DNA of 64,000 nucleotides, taken from the NCBI GenBank assembly GCA_013286645.1, contig JABDFJ010000002.1, positions 1-64,000 on the forward strand, in the 5' to 3' direction. The DNA is from Chlamydiota bacterium. GTDB lineage: Bacteria > Chlamydiota > Chlamydiia > Chlamydiales > Parachlamydiaceae. The position numbers and the translations under genes are program-made. A model generated the notes under the pieces. The model worked only from the letters and a program-made list of their open reading frames with translations, searched no databases and was not told the origin of the DNA. Positions 9,264 through 20,153 of this stretch are shown here, piece after piece (position 1 is the stretch's first letter; every line of letters begins with the position of its first letter).

Positions 9264-9443
9264 GGCTCATCACAAATTAGAGTATCACACTATCTGAACG
9301 CGAAGATCGCGAAGTAAGCGAAGGCAACGCGAAGAAGGTTTTTATTTATTGAAGTACTTGCTCAAGAAAAATCTTCGCGTTGCCTTCTCTACCCACTCGA
9401 TCTTCGCGTTCAAAAAATGTGGTACTCTAATTTGTGATGCCCC
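9264..9443. repeat. MITE-like palindromic element, family CATCACAAATTAGAG, copy 1
   Basis: Left TIR GGCTCATCACAAATTAGAGTATCACA (9264), right TIR TGTGGTACTCTAATTTGTGATGCCCC (9418-9443); CGCGAAG-iterated inner arms. Confidence 0.85.
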
Positions 9444-9554
9444 ATAAATAGCCCTACCGCGCAATTCTTCAATTTATATTTTTTTTATTAGTTGTCTTGA
9501 TCTTTTAATATAATTCAATTAACATTAAGCCTCTTTAAATTATGGCAATGTAAA

Positions 9555-10268
9555 ATGACAGATAATTCACCAGCAAAGAAACGACTTAGTAAACATTTGG
9601 CCGCTTCAGGCGTGGCTTCGCGACGTGCCTGTGAGGAGCTTATTTTTGCCGGCAAGGTCACTGTCAATGGGGAGATTGTGCGCATACCGCAAACGTTAGT
9701 GGATGATCGCGACAAAATCTTAGTCGATGGCAAACGTGTGACGGCGGCCGAGCCCAAGGTGTATTATGTGCTGAATAAGCCGGCTGGATATGTCTGTTCG
9801 TCTAGGAAGAACAATAGCACCAAGATTGTGCTTGAGCTTTTTCATGAAGTCCCTTACCGCTTGTTCACCGTGGGAAGATTGGATAAAGATACGCAAGGTT
9901 TATTGTTAGTTACCAATGACGGACATTTTGCCAACCAAGTGATCCACCCTTCGGCCGAAATTAATAAAGAATATTTGGCTAAGACCGATGCTGAAATTAC
10001 GCCTGAACATTTAATCGCTATCTCCAACGGTACTTTAGTGGAAGGGGTTTTTGTCAAACCCTTGCGTGTCACCAAGGTGCGCCGCGGAACACTAAAAATC
10101 ACCATTGGTGAAGGCAAAAAGCGCGAAGTGCGCTTGTTGTTGGAAGCTGCCGGTTTGGCCGTAAAAGAGCTCATCCGTATCCGTATCGGCGGCTTGCATT
10201 TGGGACCTTTAGCTGTAGGCAGCTGGCGGCCGATGACTGAAACAGATAAAGCACTCATTTTTGAATAA
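9555..10268 (+). CDS. RluB/RsuA-family pseudouridine synthase
   Basis: S4 domain RLSKHLAASGVASRRACEELI; VGRLDKDTQGLLLVTNDG. Confidence 0.92.
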   Translation: MTDNSPAKKRLSKHLAASGVASRRACEELIFAGKVTVNGEIVRIPQTLVDDRDKILVDGKRVTAAEPKVYYVLNKPAGYVCSSRKNNSTKIVLELFHEVPYRLFTVGRLDKDTQGLLLVTNDGHFANQVIHPSAEINKEYLAKTDAEITPEHLIAISNGTLVEGVFVKPLRVTKVRRGTLKITIGEGKKREVRLLLEAAGLAVKELIRIRIGGLHLGPLAVGSWRPMTETDKALIFE

Positions 10269-10271
10269 AAC

Positions 10272-11441
10272 ATGAAAACACACAAAAGAACTTTAGCTCC
10301 TGATCTCGACACTCTCATGCCTATCTTGGTTGGCGCATGGCGGCGTATGCTCAAATTATCGGGCCCTCCTGATGAGTTGCAGACGCGTGAATTCCGCACT
10401 GTAGTGGAAGCTGTTAAGGCTCTAGAAGCACGCTTTGCTGATGGTAAGTCATTGGTGGGCACAGACTATTTAGCCCACCCACAGATGCTTGGCGCCTATT
10501 TACTCTATCAATGGGTAGTGCATTACCAACAGGGGCTTTCGCTATTGGGTGAATTGCCAATAACACCTAAAAGGGTGCTCGATGTATGCAGCGGTCCAGC
10601 GCCATTTGCAATGGCAGCCTTGCGGCATGGGGCGCAAGAAGTGATTGCTACTGATCAGAATTTACGCGCATTGCATTTAGGGGCAGAAGTTTGTGGTCGC
10701 TATGGTTTCCCTTTAACGGTACGCCAATGGAATTGCTTGCGCGAACCATTGCCGGTTGAGGGTAAATTTGATCTGATTATCGTGGGCCATTGTCTTGAAG
10801 AGCTGTTTCCAAGTGAGAAAAAAGGGTGGCAGGATGCGCAACAGCTATTTATCGATAGGTTGTTGGCTCGCTTGACCCCGGAAGGGTATCTGCTGATCGT
10901 CGACAATTCATATACGGAAGCTAATCGCAGAGTGTTACAGCTGCGCGATGTTTTAGTGGGCAAAGGGGTGCCTGTGCAAGCTCCTTGTGTGTGGAGAGGC
11001 GAATGTCCGGCCCTCAAAGTGCAAAATAGCCCATGTTACGCTCAAAGGGAATTCGAAAAACCCAATCTCATCAAACAGATCCAACGTGCTGCGTCGATAA
11101 ATTTGAGTTCTTTGAAGATGTCCTATGTCATTTTCCGCCACCCTTCGGCTGGTTGGCCGGATACTGGCGATAGAAATATGTACCGTGTGATAAGTCCTCC
11201 TGTCGATGCCTTCAGTGGCAAGCGCTTTTATCTGTGCGGCACGGATGGCAAAAAGCAGCTCAGCTCCCACTTACAAGAGCATCCTCCCGAAGCGCGGGCT
11301 TTCGAGTATTTGAAACGCGGTGAATTGATTTCGTTTACGGGTGCGCTTGAGCAACAAAATGCGATTGATATAGTCCAAGGCACTGAGGTGCACGTCGAAG
11401 CGGCTTGCGGCAAGCCAGTGCCCGATAGGCTTTCTACCTAA
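10272..11441 (+). CDS. Rsm22-like small-subunit rRNA methyltransferase
   Basis: LDVCSGPAPFAMAALRHGAQEVIATDQNLRALHLG; overall layout of the Rsm22 family. Confidence 0.7.
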   Translation: MKTHKRTLAPDLDTLMPILVGAWRRMLKLSGPPDELQTREFRTVVEAVKALEARFADGKSLVGTDYLAHPQMLGAYLLYQWVVHYQQGLSLLGELPITPKRVLDVCSGPAPFAMAALRHGAQEVIATDQNLRALHLGAEVCGRYGFPLTVRQWNCLREPLPVEGKFDLIIVGHCLEELFPSEKKGWQDAQQLFIDRLLARLTPEGYLLIVDNSYTEANRRVLQLRDVLVGKGVPVQAPCVWRGECPALKVQNSPCYAQREFEKPNLIKQIQRAASINLSSLKMSYVIFRHPSAGWPDTGDRNMYRVISPPVDAFSGKRFYLCGTDGKKQLSSHLQEHPPEARAFEYLKRGELISFTGALEQQNAIDIVQGTEVHVEAACGKPVPDRLST

Positions 11442-11453
11442 AAGGCTATAAGC

Positions 11454-13121
11454 ATGAGCCAAATCTCTTCGGCAGACAAATTGCAAGACGCAGTTCGCAA
11501 GCTTGAAGCTTTTGCGCGACAAGTGTCGGAAGCGCCTGCTGTGTCACCGCTTTCTAAGACGATAGGCTTGATGCGTGGGTTGTTACGTCCACATGCTGAA
11601 CAGCAGAAGCAAAATGAACTGCTAACCGCTGTGGAAGTGGTCAACCGCGAGCGGTTGTATATTCAAAAGTTGCAAACTGGTGATGTCGCCGAACAGAAAC
11701 TGGCAGCGACTTTGATGATGGTGATAGAGTCGTACAACCGGCATATCCAAGAATCACCCCAAGAGGGGAACGCGTTTGCCAAATTCTTTTCCCATAAGCT
11801 AGTCACAACTCCCGAGTTGCCCAAGATCCAGCTGCCGCAACAGCTGACGGTGACCTTACAATATCCACATAATGCGGCAAGTGAAAGCACACGCTGTGCG
11901 ATCAATGCGCTTAAGCCTATGGCTTTGGCCCTTTCTAAGCAGTCGACGGAATTGTTTCATATGAAAGTGTTGGCATTGTTAGAACGTTATGGGTTAGCAA
12001 GTAATCCAGAAGCGCGCTTACATGTAAAACAATCTCCTATTTATACCCGCATCGCTGCTGATGACTCTAATACCTGCACTTTGTCGCAAACACTCACCCT
12101 TTTTCCAGGACAAACAATTGTTGTGATGGGCACTTCGGCCTTGGATCCCAAGACAAAAACGATTAGCAGACTATTTCCTGAAACATTTTCAGTATCTTTA
12201 GAATCCACGCAGACAGGTTTTCCACATGCTTCGCAACGCACCGGATGGGCTTTGGCAAGTCAACTACTACCAGACTTTCCCCAGCGCATGGATTTGTTGG
12301 ACCAATCGGCGGCTATGTTTATGCGCAAAAAGCATGCACGGCAGGCTTTGCTGCCACATGGAGAGTATTTTGGGCAAGCCAAGCGCTTGATCAAGCTCAA
12401 GAAGCAGGTTTTTATGGAGCATCAAGCGGAGTTTTTAGCGGAGCATTTGGGATTCATCAAGGCATTATTGCAAGCAACCCCTGTTGGAATGTCGATGAGG
12501 GCTGAAGCTGTGGTGGAACGGTTTTATGCTAGTGTACAGGACTCTACGCATGCTTTTGATGCATTGACAGAAACACATCAAAGCATGCGTGATCTATTTA
12601 TTGTTGCTCCTTACCAGCGGGTGTTAGAAGCTGTTTTAAAGGGTAAATCTACGGATTTAGGCAGCCATGACGCTGGTACGCGCTTCTGTGCGATAGCGGC
12701 CATCATGCGTCAAGAATTTGATGCAGTCTATGCAAATGTGCTGTTGCAAAGGCAAGAAGAGCAGCATGCTTGTGACCAGCTAAAATGGGATTATCTATTG
12801 TGTGTAGGAAGTGTTTTAGGGTTGGCGGCACAGCCGATCATTTTGCAATATCTTTCTGAAGATCTCATTTACGAGCCACCGCAGCTGACGACTTTCGAAA
12901 AGCAATTGCAGGCCATGGCCTATCAACAGGTGGTAGATTTCTTAGATGAGCTTGTCCTTCCTATGAATGAAGAGAGCATACATCTTGATCAAGTGTATGC
13001 TTTATTGAAAAAGCAGATGGCACATGACTTGTCTTTTTTCACTGCTGATGTTGATTTAAATGTACCTCAGGAGCTTGCCACTTATTTTCAGATGCGCTTT
13101 AAGAGTCTGAATAAGCTGTAG
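11454..13121 (+). CDS. Hypothetical protein
   Basis: Long ORF downstream of the Rsm22-like gene. Confidence 0.7.
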   Translation: MSQISSADKLQDAVRKLEAFARQVSEAPAVSPLSKTIGLMRGLLRPHAEQQKQNELLTAVEVVNRERLYIQKLQTGDVAEQKLAATLMMVIESYNRHIQESPQEGNAFAKFFSHKLVTTPELPKIQLPQQLTVTLQYPHNAASESTRCAINALKPMALALSKQSTELFHMKVLALLERYGLASNPEARLHVKQSPIYTRIAADDSNTCTLSQTLTLFPGQTIVVMGTSALDPKTKTISRLFPETFSVSLESTQTGFPHASQRTGWALASQLLPDFPQRMDLLDQSAAMFMRKKHARQALLPHGEYFGQAKRLIKLKKQVFMEHQAEFLAEHLGFIKALLQATPVGMSMRAEAVVERFYASVQDSTHAFDALTETHQSMRDLFIVAPYQRVLEAVLKGKSTDLGSHDAGTRFCAIAAIMRQEFDAVYANVLLQRQEEQHACDQLKWDYLLCVGSVLGLAAQPIILQYLSEDLIYEPPQLTTFEKQLQAMAYQQVVDFLDELVLPMNEESIHLDQVYALLKKQMAHDLSFFTADVDLNVPQELATYFQMRFKSLNKL

Positions 13122-14352
13122 ACCTTCTATGGTAGTCGCGGCTATATTTAGTCATGAAGATAGCTGATAGCAAGCATAAGAGACTTCCTATAAGCATGAC
13201 GCCTGTGGCATGGATGCTATATATCAAAATGCTGCCGAGCGCTGGCACCAGACAGCCTCGCAAGCCGACAGTTAAGATGTTCACATTGCTATAAGCTGAG
13301 CTATCTTCATCTTTAGCAAAAATGGGACCAGAGAGGTTCCAACTCATTTCGCTTCCCCCTTGCATCACACCATATAAAATATAGCCCACATATAGCCACG
13401 CTAAGTTGAACTGGGCAGCGATCAAGCAAAAAGGGAAAACAAATGCTAAAATGGTCACCCAACTATTGAATTTGTAGAGGTCGATTTTAGACAGTAAACG
13501 GGCCCAGGTGGGGGAGGCCGAAGCGAAGCCTATCCCTTTACATAAGGTCAAAGCCACGGCTAATTCCGTATAGGTTAAATGCAATCCATCCATAAAGAAA
13601 ACAGGCAGTGCTGGCTGCATGATAATCAAGCCTGATCCCCCCAGCATAAACCCTAGTTGATAGCGCATGAAGTCAGGACGTTGCTTGCTTAATTCCCACG
13701 CACTTTTCCAAGGTTTTGTGAGCTGCTGCTGCCACGATAGTTTGGGAGAGGTATTGGCTTGGGCTTCATCTCCGGGATTTAAGGCGATGGGGATGCGAAA
13801 CTTGAAGAAAATGGCTGAGATGGAGAGGCATGCTGTGGCGGGGAAAATCCAGCGCCAAGATTGTTCGTAAGAATCTAGGAGGTTTCCCAGCGCAAATGGG
13901 ATGAGGGCGGCGCCCACATATCCAAAGGCAGAGCCATAGGCAAAGAGGCGTTCACGCGATAGATTGGGGACGTTGAGTTTTAGTACTTCCATCCAAGCGG
14001 GCATCGTGCCGCGCCAGAGCATCACACAGAAGCCAAATGACACGATGAAATACCAGGGATTATCGACAAAAGGGAAGAAAAAAAAGGGCAGATGGCTGAG
14101 CACGCGCGCCCAAATGAGGTTGGATAACAGACGATCTTTGCGATTTTCGATCAGCGTGCCCCAATAGAGAGCGATTAGCGAAACGGCAGGCTTTAGTATG
14201 ATGATGGCTGTGATTTGCAGCGGGGTGGCATGCAAATCTTTATAGAGAATGTAAGGCAGCATGTTGAAAATTGCCCAGAACGGAGTGTTGAGTACACTTG
14301 TCCACATGAAAGCCGCGCGTGTTTTTTTCCAAGAGTTATTGGATACCGACAA
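13099..14352 (-). CDS. Major facilitator superfamily transporter
   Basis: About 12 hydrophobic segments, MFS-like loops. Confidence 0.85.
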   Translation of the reverse strand: MSVSNNSWKKTRAAFMWTSVLNTPFWAIFNMLPYILYKDLHATPLQITAIIILKPAVSLIALYWGTLIENRKDRLLSNLIWARVLSHLPFFFFPFVDNPWYFIVSFGFCVMLWRGTMPAWMEVLKLNVPNLSRERLFAYGSAFGYVGAALIPFALGNLLDSYEQSWRWIFPATACLSISAIFFKFRIPIALNPGDEAQANTSPKLSWQQQLTKPWKSAWELSKQRPDFMRYQLGFMLGGSGLIIMQPALPVFFMDGLHLTYTELAVALTLCKGIGFASASPTWARLLSKIDLYKFNSWVTILAFVFPFCLIAAQFNLAWLYVGYILYGVMQGGSEMSWNLSGPIFAKDEDSSAYSNVNILTVGLRGCLVPALGSILIYSIHATGVMLIGSLLCLLSAIFMTKYSRDYHRRSTAYSDS

Positions 14353-14464
14353 ATTTATTCCCTATGCTTCTACGTAACGAACGTGATTCAAAATAAGCCA
14401 AATTTAGTTTCTAGGATGATACTATATTGGCATAAATCATTAAACCTAGAAACGACAAGAGTAT

Positions 14465-15853
14465 TTAGTGACCACGGAACAATGCCGTAAAGAAATCGGG
14501 AAATTGATGAAACACGCGATTCAATGTACGGGTCAAGAAAGTTTCTCCTCGGATGTTGGCAAAAAGAATGTCGCTGTCTCCGCCTGGTCCAAGCATTCTG
14601 GGTATATAATGGAATCGCAGCGTATCATACAGGGATTGTGCGGTGGTTGGATTAAATGCATGACCTACGGGGTTGGGATTTTGGGCAATGAGTTGATTGT
14701 TCGAAGCCACAGTGGCCACAGTGCGCAGAATAAAGATTTGAAAGCGTCCATTAAGATTTTGCACTTCTGAGAATGCATCGCGGTTTAATACCGAATCGGG
14801 ATGAGCTTTGGCGTAACGCCACAGGCCATACCCAATGCCTAGTTTGGCGGCTTTGCTGATTTTCTTATGTAGAAAGCCGGCGTCAGCTCCGGGAAACAAT
14901 ATCCATTTAGCAGAATCGATGATGGGGCTGCCGACAAAACGGACAACGGTCCACGTGCCTTTGGCGGTGGCTTTGATGGTTGTTATGCCTCCATTGGCGA
15001 TGGCGGTTGCGACCGGTTTGCTTATTTCTAAGGCTCTGCCTAGATTGTGTATGGCGGATCCAAAAACTTGTTGAGTTTTATCGTACACTGCTTTCAGTTC
15101 AGCAAAGGAGGGGATGGCTGTGTTGGGTGTTGTCGTGTTGTGGTGATTGCTTGGTAAGGATTTTAGAAACTCTTCGTAGCGCAGAGGTTGGGGGATAGAG
15201 GGAAGGTTGTATTGTATGCGTGGGGCATCTTCTAACGTACACAGCGGGTAAGCCGCTATATCTGCTCGCAAAGTTGCATTGCTGGATGGTGCCATAGCTA
15301 GGATGTTGGCAGGCTGGTGATTGTCAATTTTTTCTGCTACGGAGCGCATGGGAGGGGCAAGTAGCGCTATGGGAGCTGGCGAGGGAAGTTCGACTGGGGA
15401 TATCTTTTTTGGGGCAGAGGCTATCGGGCATGTAGGAAAGGCATCTGTGAGATTTACAACCAGACGCTGGTATGAAGTCAGGGCATGCACTTTTAAGGCT
15501 GGAGGTTTAACAGTGGGCAACGAAAGAGGGGCAATCGGTTGGGTTGGCAACGTATGTGATGTGCTATTATTAGTAACGGTTGTTACAGGGATGCGCTGTG
15601 TGCCTTTGAGCATAGAGGCCAATAGGCCAACCGGTGGGGCTACGATAGCTGTGAGGATAAGTCCTGCCACACCCATTTTTTTCCAGGTGGGGATGGGTGT
15701 ATCATGCCATTTTTTAACTAAAGGGTGTGCTTTAAGCGCAGCCACTTGCGTGTTGAGATGTTTGTTGATCCGCGTCATGCATGAGGGCGACTCTTCAGCA
15801 ACGGTTGCCGTTGATTGTGTGTAGAAGTAATTTGTTATTTGCATTAAAAGCAA
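14465..15853 (-). CDS. Hypothetical membrane-anchored protein
   Basis: ORF with one strong TM (MGVAGLILTAIVAPPVGLLASML). Confidence 0.65.
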   Translation of the reverse strand: MLLMQITNYFYTQSTATVAEESPSCMTRINKHLNTQVAALKAHPLVKKWHDTPIPTWKKMGVAGLILTAIVAPPVGLLASMLKGTQRIPVTTVTNNSTSHTLPTQPIAPLSLPTVKPPALKVHALTSYQRLVVNLTDAFPTCPIASAPKKISPVELPSPAPIALLAPPMRSVAEKIDNHQPANILAMAPSSNATLRADIAAYPLCTLEDAPRIQYNLPSIPQPLRYEEFLKSLPSNHHNTTTPNTAIPSFAELKAVYDKTQQVFGSAIHNLGRALEISKPVATAIANGGITTIKATAKGTWTVVRFVGSPIIDSAKWILFPGADAGFLHKKISKAAKLGIGYGLWRYAKAHPDSVLNRDAFSEVQNLNGRFQIFILRTVATVASNNQLIAQNPNPVGHAFNPTTAQSLYDTLRFHYIPRMLGPGGDSDILFANIRGETFLTRTLNRVFHQFPDFFTALFRGH

Positions 15854-15962
15854 TTGTTAAAATTATAAAAAATAATTATAACACAAACTAAATTTGTATT
15901 TCAATTGTTTTGTTTATTTACTTAATTGCGCAAATGAGTCTTTTTTAAGATTGTAAATAAAA

Positions 15963-16041
15963 AAGGACCTAAACGACCTAAAGGACCAAAAGGACAGAAT
16001 GATACTGTCTTTTTGGTCCTTTAGGTCGTTTAGGTCCTTTT
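15963..16041. repeat. Palindrome built from GGACCTAAA words
   Basis: AAGGACCTAAACGACCTAAAGGACCAAAAGGACAGA / TGTCTTTTTGGTCCTTTAGGTCGTTTAGGTCCTTTT, nearly perfect arms. Confidence 0.95.
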
Positions 16042-16068
16042 GTCCTTTTGTCTCTTTCTTTGTCTAAC

Positions 16069-16545
16069 TTACAGGCGGAAAGAGCTTACATTCTGTGCCA
16101 GTGTAGTGATATTCATCACAGGCGCTTTGGGCGCAGGGCATTTTAGGTTGTTAAAGGCGAGAAGGGAAGTTGCGTTTTGTGTCGGAAATTGGAATCTCGC
16201 GCAAAAAGGCAATGTCGTGGTGGTGCTATTGGCTTGGAAAAGAGAGGTAGCGTTCGATTGGAGGTGCATCGTTGGATGCGCTGAGGATGTCATCCCATAA
16301 TGGCGGGAGATAGCGAAGATAGCTAGCGGCACGGCGGCGGCAGCCACGATGAGTCCAGCTACTAAGAGGTGGTCTTTCCATGACGTCTTTAGGCTTTCTT
16401 TGGTTGTGTATGCTTCAGGTGCTGTAATGGGTGAATAGTGCCTGGTGTAGTATACTACAGGGGAAGCCGTTGGGCTGTCTGGGGACAAAAAATCGCCACT
16501 TGCAAAACTTAGGTTTTGAGGGCTTGAAATGCGGGAAGTTTCCAT
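16069..16545 (-). CDS. Hypothetical single-TM protein
   Basis: DHLLVAGLIVAAAAVPLAIFAI TM segment. Confidence 0.55.
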   Translation of the reverse strand: METSRISSPQNLSFASGDFLSPDSPTASPVVYYTRHYSPITAPEAYTTKESLKTSWKDHLLVAGLIVAAAAVPLAIFAISRHYGMTSSAHPTMHLQSNATSLFQANSTTTTLPFCARFQFPTQNATSLLAFNNLKCPAPKAPVMNITTLAQNVSSFRL

Positions 16546-16625
16546 GTGAGCTCCTAAATGGAATTAAATTAAGCATCATTTATAAATTAAATTCCGATTA
16601 TAATCAATACAAAATTCTAGTGTTT

Positions 16626-17609
16626 TTATTCTAATATGCAGTGGTACTCATGGTCTTTGCGACCTGTTGTACTGTCGACAACCATGCGTTTGGGAGGAAT
16701 TGCGGCACAGATAGGCTGGGCATAAGGACAGCGTGTGCGGAAGGGGCAGCCTGAAGGTGGATTGATGGCAGAGGGGATCTCCCCTTTGAGAAAGATCCGT
16801 TTTTTTTGTTCCATCGGGTGGTTTTTAGGAATGGCGGAAAGCAAAGCTTGAGTATAGGGGTGACGAGGATTGCGAAATAACTCTTCCACCGAAGCCGTTT
16901 CCATGACTTTGCCAAGATAGAGGACCAAGACTCTATCGCAGAGGTATTTGATCAAGGAAAGATCGTGGGAGATAAACAGATAGCTCAAGGAAAGCGTTTC
17001 TTTAAGCTCTTGCAGAAGATTGAGAATCTGGGCTTGCACAGACACATCTAAGGCAGATACCGCTTCATCGCATACGATTAAGCGCGGATTCAGCGAGATG
17101 GCCCTTCCAATGCAAATGCGCTGCTGTTGTCCCCCTGAAAATTGGTGAGGGTAGCGCCACATGACATCGGCTGGCATGCCGACCATAGCTAAGACTTCAG
17201 CCACGCGTTCCTTTTGGGCCGCGCGTGTTTTGACCACATCGTGATAAAGTAAACCTTCACCCAGACTATCGAGAATCATTTTTCTTGGGTTAAGGGAGGC
17301 AAAGGGGTCTTGGAAAATAATTTGGGCGTGTTTGCGGAATTGCTTGAGCGCCACAGGATCTAGAGAAAGGATATTGTTGCCTTGAAAGAGCACCTCCCCT
17401 CCCGTGGGTTGGACTAAACGCAAAACAGCGCGGCCGAGTGTACTTTTCCCAGAACCTGTTTCTCCCACCACTCCCAGGACTTCACCTTGAGTGAGATCTA
17501 AGTTAACCCCTTCGACCGCATGCACGTGGTTGACGACTTTGCGGATGATACCAGCATGGATGGGGAAATGCACTTTAAGATCGCGTACCTGCAAGAGTGA
17601 GGGATTCAA
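16626..17609 (-). CDS. oppF: Oligopeptide/dipeptide ABC transporter ATP-binding protein
   Basis: GETGSGKSTLGR, SGGQQQRICIGRA, C-terminal oligopeptide-transporter motif. Confidence 0.93.
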   Translation of the reverse strand: MNPSLLQVRDLKVHFPIHAGIIRKVVNHVHAVEGVNLDLTQGEVLGVVGETGSGKSTLGRAVLRLVQPTGGEVLFQGNNILSLDPVALKQFRKHAQIIFQDPFASLNPRKMILDSLGEGLLYHDVVKTRAAQKERVAEVLAMVGMPADVMWRYPHQFSGGQQQRICIGRAISLNPRLIVCDEAVSALDVSVQAQILNLLQELKETLSLSYLFISHDLSLIKYLCDRVLVLYLGKVMETASVEELFRNPRHPYTQALLSAIPKNHPMEQKKRIFLKGEIPSAINPPSGCPFRTRCPYAQPICAAIPPKRMVVDSTTGRKDHEYHCILE

Positions 17610-17632
17610 TCGGGACTCCTTAATAGAAAAAA

Positions 17633-18613
17633 TCAGCTTTTATCATGCAGCCAGCATTTGGCAGTGTGATGGTTTTTGGTTTCAATGGGAAACATTGGCA
17701 CGGCTCCTTCTAGACAACGCGGCATGACATAAGGACAGCGTGGGTTGAACCGACAGCCTTGTGGGAAATTCTGGGGTGAGGGGACAGAGCCTTTGATTGT
17801 GTGCAAGCGTGTTTTAGCCTGTTGCATGGCGGGACGTGAAGCAAAGAGTTCTTGGGTATATGGATGCGCCATATGATCGAAGGTATCGAGGGCGCTGCCC
17901 CGTTCAACAGCTTGCGCAGCGTACATCACAATGACATCATCTGCCATTTCGGCGACGATGCCCATATCGTGGGTGATCAGCAAGACAGCCATCCCCCTGT
18001 TTTTTTGTAGGGCGCGAATGAGATCGAGGATTTGTGCTTGAATGGTGACATCTAAAGCTGTAGTAGGCTCATCGGCGATTAACACATCAGGTTCACACAT
18101 GAGCGCCATGGCAATCATCACCCGTTGCCGCATCCCTCCAGAGAGTTGATGTGGATAGCTGAAAAAGCGCTCTTGGGGCGAGGGGATGCCCACTTCTGCT
18201 AAGGTGTTGATAGCGCGTTGCATGGCGTCATCCCCATACAATTGAAGGTGCATTTCGGCGACTTCCACCAGCTGTTCACCGATGGAATAGACCGGATTAA
18301 GAGCTGAAGTGGGGTCTTGAAAGATCATCGCGATACGGCCACCACGAATTTTACGCATCTCTTTTTCTGATAAGGTCAGCAGATTGCGGTTCTGGTAGAT
18401 CACCTCGCCTGTCGACGGCAACGCGGGAGGGTGAGGTAAGATACGCATTAGTGAAAGCGCTGTGAGGGATTTGCCACAGCCTGATTCCCCCACTAAGGCC
18501 AATGTTTTGCCAGCGTGCAGTTCAAAGGATAAGTCATCGACAATAGCGATGACTTGTTGTTCCATGTGTAGGCGTGTGGTGAGGTTGTTGACTTTGAGAA
18601 CCGGTTCAGGCAT
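17633..18613 (-). CDS. oppD: Oligopeptide/dipeptide ABC transporter ATP-binding protein (ORF extends to 18721; likely start [10 protein letters not shown] at 18613)
   Basis: [27 protein letters not shown]. Confidence 0.93.
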   Translation of the reverse strand: MPEPVLKVNNLTTRLHMEQQVIAIVDDLSFELHAGKTLALVGESGCGKSLTALSLMRILPHPPALPSTGEVIYQNRNLLTLSEKEMRKIRGGRIAMIFQDPTSALNPVYSIGEQLVEVAEMHLQLYGDDAMQRAINTLAEVGIPSPQERFFSYPHQLSGGMRQRVMIAMALMCEPDVLIADEPTTALDVTIQAQILDLIRALQKNRGMAVLLITHDMGIVAEMADDVIVMYAAQAVERGSALDTFDHMAHPYTQELFASRPAMQQAKTRLHTIKGSVPSPQNFPQGCRFNPRCPYVMPRCLEGAVPMFPIETKNHHTAKCWLHDKS

Positions 18614-18701
18614 CAGGAGGATTTTCCCTTGAGAACTGTATACGTTATTTCTATACGATCCCTTAGTTTGCCTACAACGTGAATTTTCTGTGAAGCGCAA
18701 A

Positions 18702-20039
18702 TTATACCAAAAGCGTTTCATTGCCAGATGGGTTCACTACTTTTTCCTTCTTTGTGGGTTGAGGCGGCTTGTCTAGTTTAGTGTCTTTGGTGGGCTGAGC
18801 AGGTTTCTCTAGTTTGGTGTCTTTGGTGATTTGTTTTTGGCTTTTGTTTTCTATTTTAGCATCTTTAGAGGGGTGTATTACTTTTTCTAAGTTAGCGTCT
18901 TTGGTGGTTTGTGTTGTTTTTTCTGGTTTAGTGTCTTTGGAAGGTTTTTTTTTGTTTTCTAAATGAACATTTTTTGAATGTTCCTGTTTTGTACTCTCTT
19001 GTGGGGGTGTGGTACTTGGTTTAGCGTGCCACATAGCTTCTCTCATAGAAGGTTCTTTTTCTTTGGTTGCGGATTTAAGTGCTGGTGATTCGACTTTAGG
19101 AGGTGTTGTTGTAGGTGTGACGGCTTTGGTTGTCATGGGCTTTTCTGTTGTTGGGAGGGCAGCATGAGATTGTATTGGGATAGGAGCAGCTGCTCCGCCT
19201 GTAGGCACAAAAGGTTTACCAAAGGTCTGTTGGTAGTCTGCTTGGAATTTTTTATAAATACGGTTGGGATCAACTCGATAATAAAAATTTCCCATTTGTT
19301 GCAATTTATCTGGAGCGAGCAATATATCCTGACTTAATGGCGTGGCGGTAATCGTAGGAGCTGGGGGTCTGGTTGTGTTATAAATAGTGGCATTAGCTTT
19401 TGTGGCAGCATTTAACTTAGATAGAGTTTGTTTGAGCTCTAGCATGGGTTTGGATGATGAATTGTGATTTAAGATATTCTGCTCCATTTCGCTTCTTACT
19501 TTACTTAAATCGCCTCCATATTTCTTCAGTAGTGATGGATATTCTGGACTTGCTTTTATGATCTTATCTAACTGATTGTTATAATCGTTTTGCAATTTTT
19601 GAACGGTTTTATCTTGATTGATAGCGTCTTGGGCGGTGCCATTAAATCTTCCTAGTACGGCACTATTTTGATTATGAAATTTCACATTTGCAGCTTGATC
19701 TGAGTTGTATTTTGCAACGTACTGTGCCTTAAGTTGCTGATCTTGTTGATAGCTTGTGCTATTCTCTTGTTCTGCCGCGAGAGCTTCGTCAATTTTCACT
19801 AGTTTGTTGAGATTATCTTTGTCGCGTAGTGCATTAATTTCATCTTGAGCTTTGATATAAATAGGGGTATTGGGCTGATAGCCCGCTTGGGTCTTTTGTA
19901 ACTCTGTGATTTGATTTTCTATTTGAGGATTTCCAAGCTGATTGGGATCGAGGGCTTCGAGATGATTAGCTTGCCCAAACACAAAAGCGTTTGCAATGAA
20001 TAATGTGATGATTAAGGCGCTAACTTTTCTTGCTTGCAT
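18702..20039 (-). CDS. Exported Lys/Pro/Thr-rich repeat protein, paralogue 1
   Basis: Signal-like N terminus MQARKVSALIITLFIANAFVFGQANHLEA; tail of degenerate KDTKLEKPxQPTKDTKLEKP repeats. Confidence 0.75.
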   Translation of the reverse strand: MQARKVSALIITLFIANAFVFGQANHLEALDPNQLGNPQIENQITELQKTQAGYQPNTPIYIKAQDEINALRDKDNLNKLVKIDEALAAEQENSTSYQQDQQLKAQYVAKYNSDQAANVKFHNQNSAVLGRFNGTAQDAINQDKTVQKLQNDYNNQLDKIIKASPEYPSLLKKYGGDLSKVRSEMEQNILNHNSSSKPMLELKQTLSKLNAATKANATIYNTTRPPAPTITATPLSQDILLAPDKLQQMGNFYYRVDPNRIYKKFQADYQQTFGKPFVPTGGAAAPIPIQSHAALPTTEKPMTTKAVTPTTTPPKVESPALKSATKEKEPSMREAMWHAKPSTTPPQESTKQEHSKNVHLENKKKPSKDTKPEKTTQTTKDANLEKVIHPSKDAKIENKSQKQITKDTKLEKPAQPTKDTKLDKPPQPTKKEKVVNPSGNETLLV

Positions 20040-20153
20040 AATAACCTCAACATATTTTTCAATAAAACTCACATGTTTACACTAAATTTGGCATAGGCTT
20101 TTATCCGATCGAGGTCTCGTGTCTAATCTCTTAAGTCATGCCGAATAATTTCC

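Noticed and set aside
15963-16041. Ordinary rho-independent terminator
   Set aside because: Hairpin function is possible, but the iterated-word structure and recurrence at 23.97 and 62.09 kb are not explained by a terminator alone, so I kept it as a repeat.
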